NCBI RefSeq assembly: GCF_004000925.1 | Contig: NZ_BIME01000008.1 | Location: 62,001 to 126,000, forward strand | Reading direction: 5' to 3' | From: Paenibacillus illinoisensis NBRC 15959 | GTDB taxonomy: Bacteria; Bacillota; Bacilli; Paenibacillales; Paenibacillaceae | DNA: 64,000 nucleotides | Shown here: piece by piece, positions 61,483 through 64,000 of the stretch | Layout: each line of letters starts with the position of its first letter | Numbering within the stretch: position 1 is the stretch's first letter | The notes under the pieces: generated by a model | Databases searched by the model: none | Told to the model about the DNA's origin: nothing | The model's input: the letters and a program-made list of their open reading frames with translations, nothing else | Made by a program: the position numbers and the translations under genes

Positions 61483-63225
61483 ATGGCATCATCTAATGTA
61501 ATTATTGTGGGCGGAGGTCTCGCGGGGTTGATGGCGGCGATCAAATCGGCTGAGGCCGGAGTCCATGTTCATTTATTTTCATTGGTTCCCGTAAAAAGAT
61601 CCCACTCCGTATGCGCACAGGGTGGCATTAACGGGGCGGTAAACACCAAGGGTGAGGGCGACTCCCCATGGGTTCACTTTGACGATACCGTGTATGGCGG
61701 CGACTTCCTTGCGAACCAGCCACCAGTTAAAGCGATGTGTGAAGCAGCACCTGGTATTATCCACCTGATGGACCGGATGGGCGTTATGTTCAACCGGACA
61801 CCGGAAGGTTTGCTTGATTTCCGCCGTTTCGGGGGTACGAAGCATCACCGTACGGCATTTGCCGGAGCCACGACAGGACAACAACTGCTCTATGCATTGG
61901 ATGAGCAGGTTCGTCGCTGGGAAGCAGCAGGTCTCGTTACCAAATATGAGAACTGGGAGTTCCTGCAGGCAGTTATTGATGACGAGGGGATCTGTCGCGG
62001 AATTGTGGCACAGGACCTGAAAACAATGAAGGTGCAGACGTTCCCTGCAGAAGCGGTTATTCTCGCAAGCGGCGGCCCTGGTATTATTTTCGGTAAAACA
62101 ACGAACTCCGTTATCAATACAGGTACAGCAGCAAGTGCGGTGTACCAGCAAGGCGTGAACTACGCCAACGGGGAATTCATTCAGATTCACCCAACAGCCA
62201 TTCCAGGAGATGACAAGCTTCGTCTGATGTCCGAATCGGCGCGTGGTGAAGGTGGCCGGATCTGGACGTACAAAGACGGTAAGCCATGGTACTTCCTTGA
62301 AGAGAAGTATCCTTCCTACGGTAACCTCGTTCCTCGTGATATCGCAACGCGTGAAATCTTCAGCGTTTGTGTGGATATGGGACTTGGAGTTAACGGTGAG
62401 AACATGGTCTACCTTGACCTGTCTCACAAGGATCCGAAGGAGCTGGATGTTAAACTCGGCGGTATCATTGAAATTTACGAGAAGTTCATGGGTGATGACC
62501 CACGTAAAATCCCGATGAAAATCTTCCCGGCAGTTCACTATTCCATGGGCGGCATGTGGGTGGACTACAATCAAATGACGAACATTCCGGGGCTGTTCGC
62601 CGCTGGTGAATGTGAATATCAATACCATGGCGCAAACCGTCTGGGTGCAAACTCGCTCGTATCGGCCATTTATGGTGGTATGGTAGCTGGCCCGAAAGCA
62701 GTTGAATATATCAAGGGACTCAAAAAATCGTCCGCTGATGTAAATTCTTCTGTATTTGACGGCTACACCAAACGTCAAACGGATAAATATGAAGGCATCC
62801 TAAAAATGCAGGGTAACGAAAATGCCTATGTCATTCATAAGGAGCTTGGCGAGTGGATGACGGCGAATATGACCGTTGTACGCTACAACGATAAACTGGA
62901 AGCCACTATCGGCAAAATCAAGGAATTGAAAGAGCGTTACGGCAAAATCAACATGTACGATACATCCGGTTGGAATAACCCGGGTGCAGCATTCACACGT
63001 CAGCTGTGGAACATGCTTGAACTTGCTGAAGCGATGACACTCGGCGCACTGCTGCGTAACGAAAGCCGCGGGGCACACTACAAACCAGAATTCACGGAGC
63101 GTAACGATGAGGAGTTCCTGAAAACGACCATCGCCAGCTGGTCGAAGGAAGGCCCGCAAATCTCGTACGAGCCTGTAGATGTATCCCTGATTCCACCACG
63201 GATCCGAGACTATTCGAAAGATTAA
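61483..63225 (+). CDS. sdhA: Succinate dehydrogenase flavoprotein SdhA
   Basis: 580 residues, FAD-bearing catalytic subunit. IIVGGGLAGLMAA at the N terminus, SHSVCAQGGINGAV, HPTAIPGDDKLRLMSESARGEGG (substrate and catalytic Arg region) and the late MGGMWVDYNQMTNIPGLFAAGECEYQYHGANRLGANSL. It oxidises succinate to fumarate in the TCA cycle. AAGGGAGTGAACAGC precedes the ATG. sdhB follows after an unusually long 364-base gap. Confidence 0.96.
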   Translation: MASSNVIIVGGGLAGLMAAIKSAEAGVHVHLFSLVPVKRSHSVCAQGGINGAVNTKGEGDSPWVHFDDTVYGGDFLANQPPVKAMCEAAPGIIHLMDRMGVMFNRTPEGLLDFRRFGGTKHHRTAFAGATTGQQLLYALDEQVRRWEAAGLVTKYENWEFLQAVIDDEGICRGIVAQDLKTMKVQTFPAEAVILASGGPGIIFGKTTNSVINTGTAASAVYQQGVNYANGEFIQIHPTAIPGDDKLRLMSESARGEGGRIWTYKDGKPWYFLEEKYPSYGNLVPRDIATREIFSVCVDMGLGVNGENMVYLDLSHKDPKELDVKLGGIIEIYEKFMGDDPRKIPMKIFPAVHYSMGGMWVDYNQMTNIPGLFAAGECEYQYHGANRLGANSLVSAIYGGMVAGPKAVEYIKGLKKSSADVNSSVFDGYTKRQTDKYEGILKMQGNENAYVIHKELGEWMTANMTVVRYNDKLEATIGKIKELKERYGKINMYDTSGWNNPGAAFTRQLWNMLELAEAMTLGALLRNESRGAHYKPEFTERNDEEFLKTTIASWSKEGPQISYEPVDVSLIPPRIRDYSKD

Positions 63226-63290
63226 GTAAAGCCGGATAGATTTCAATTTATAAGTTTAAAGTTAAACGTCTATAAGGATAGCCCGAAAGA

Positions 63291-63367
63291 TACTGAAGAA
63301 GCGAAGCATTCGCGAAGCTTCTGAGGTTAACAAGGCAATCCAGAATGAATTATTGCTACTTTCAGTA
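63291..63367 (+). repeat. Partial copy of the structured element
   Basis: TACTGAA (63291-63297) pairs with TTCAGTA (63361-63367). Inside are motif 1 (GAAGAAGCGAAGCATTCGC, 63295-63313) and a GCAAT/ATTGC hairpin, but no motif 2. It abuts full copy C and may be a decayed duplicate or an extra domain. Confidence 0.5.
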
Positions 63368-63546
63368 AAGAGACTCAGCAGCACGACGCAGCGGAGGAAG
63401 CGGAAATGACCTGAAGAAGCGAAGCGTCCGCCTTTGATACTCCATTTTATCCGATAAATTAGTCATTCAGTAAAATGGAGGAGCAACAGCGGTCGGAAGG
63501 ACATTCCGCTGACGGAGCGTCTACCGTGCATACAACGTCTCTTTAC
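63365..63546 (+). repeat. Structured element, copy C (between sdhA and sdhB)
   Basis: Outer stem GTAAAGAGAC 63365-63374 / 63537-63546; GACGC 63385-63389 / GCGTC 63517-63521; AGCGGAAATG 63399-63408 / CATTCCGCT 63502-63510 with one bulge; GACC/GGTC. Motif 1 GAAGAAGCGAAGCGTCCGC 63413-63431, central hairpin CTCCATTTTA 63440-63449 / 63471-63480, motif 2 AACAGCGGTCGGAAG 63485-63499. It ends 43 bases before sdhB and accounts, with the partial copy, for most of the sdhA-sdhB gap. Confidence 0.8.
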
Positions 63547-63589
63547 GCATCAGCAATCAATCATCGTCACCAAAGGAGGGGACAACGAT

Positions 63590-64000
63590 ATGGCGGAACA
63601 AGCTACAGCGAACAAAACCGTCAAGTTTATCATCACCCGTCAGGACAGCCCGGAGTCGTCTTCGTACAACGAAGAATTTGAACTTCCGTACCGTCCCGGC
63701 ATGAACGTTATTAGTGCCCTGATGGAGATTCAGCGGAACCCGGTTAACAAAGACGGCAAGTCCATTGCCCCTGTCTGCTGGGAATCGAACTGTCTCGAAG
63801 AAGTCTGTGGAGCATGCTCCATGGTGATCAACGGTAAGCCACGTCAAGCGTGTGCTGCCCTGATCGATAAGTTGGAACAGCCGGTTCGTATCGAACCGAT
63901 GAAAACCTTCCCGGTTGTTCGTGACTTGGTCATTGACCGCACCCGGATGTTTAATGCCCTGAAACGGGTTAAAGCCTGGATTCCAATTGATGGTACCTAC
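63590..64000 (+). CDS. sdhB: Succinate dehydrogenase iron-sulfur subunit SdhB (partial, runs off the window)
   Basis: First 137 residues of the Fe-S subunit. The [2Fe-2S] ligands are in CWESNCLEEVCGACSMVINGKPRQAC. It passes electrons from SdhA to the b558 anchor. AAGGAGGGG stands upstream of the ATG. The [4Fe-4S]/[3Fe-4S] part lies beyond the window edge. Confidence 0.94.
   Translation, partial: MAEQATANKTVKFIITRQDSPESSSYNEEFELPYRPGMNVISALMEIQRNPVNKDGKSIAPVCWESNCLEEVCGACSMVINGKPRQACAALIDKLEQPVRIEPMKTFPVVRDLVIDRTRMFNALKRVKAWIPIDGTY

Noticed and set aside
1..64000. tRNA, rRNA or CRISPR arrays
   Set aside because: No cloverleaf-like gene with TTCGA arms, no rRNA-like sequence and no regularly spaced direct repeats were noticed on reading both strands.

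Overview
The window looks like chromosomal DNA from a spore-forming Bacillota, most probably a Paenibacillus. Evidence: sda, a YheC/D-type spore protein, dnaB/dnaI of the Bacillus primosome, coproheme decarboxylase HemQ, a YesM/YesN-type two-component pair beside an ATPase-less sugar ABC importer, the futalosine-pathway enzyme MqnE, and the cytochrome b558-type sdhCAB operon. The genus is an inference from gene content. No tRNA, rRNA, CRISPR array, insertion sequence or prophage was seen.

Layout. 1-2.8 kb: metNIQ methionine importer behind a leader terminator (probably the end of a SAM riboswitch). 2.9-8.8 kb: a DUF2167 protein, an SDR oxidoreductase, the yutI/yuzB/yutJ/yutM-like Fe-S and flavin cluster, and mqnE. 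9-14.8 kb: accessory genes (two acyltransferase-3 proteins, a YwnB-like NAD(P)-binding protein behind an operator-like dyad, a secreted GH53 galactanase, a possible small RNA). 15-18.9 kb: ppk (PhoP-box-like promoter) tail-to-tail with ppx. 19.1-25 kb: YheC/D-like protein, DnaA-box cluster plus sda, yumC, yumB-like NADH dehydrogenase with a Rex-like site, hemQ, yuiB. 25.3-26.9 kb: dnaB. 27.9-51 kb: a large glycan locus. 51.2-64 kb: dnaI, trxA, uvrC, a CPBP protease, ktrB/ktrC-type K+ uptake, a LysR regulator and sdhCA(B).

The 23-kb glycan locus reads as a complete N-glycan (high-mannose) utilisation system: a secreted GH85 endo-beta-N-acetylglucosaminidase, a YesM/YesN-type sensor/regulator, a solute-binding lipoprotein and two permeases, then cytoplasmic GH3, GH38, GH125, an unassigned 1055-residue clan-A-like hydrolase, and a second GH38. 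It lies between dnaB and dnaI, which are adjacent in Bacillus subtilis. Identical cre-like sites lie in the GH85/kinase divergent region and before the binding-protein gene.

The most unusual signal is a family of three diverged structured elements (about 43437-43624, 53067-53214, 63365-63546). Each sits 42-62 nt before a start codon (GH125, uvrC, sdhB). They share two sequence motifs, separated by a hairpin whose sequence changes while its pairing is kept, and each is closed by an outer stem. I recognise no known RNA class. It is either a new cis-acting RNA family or a structured miniature repeat.
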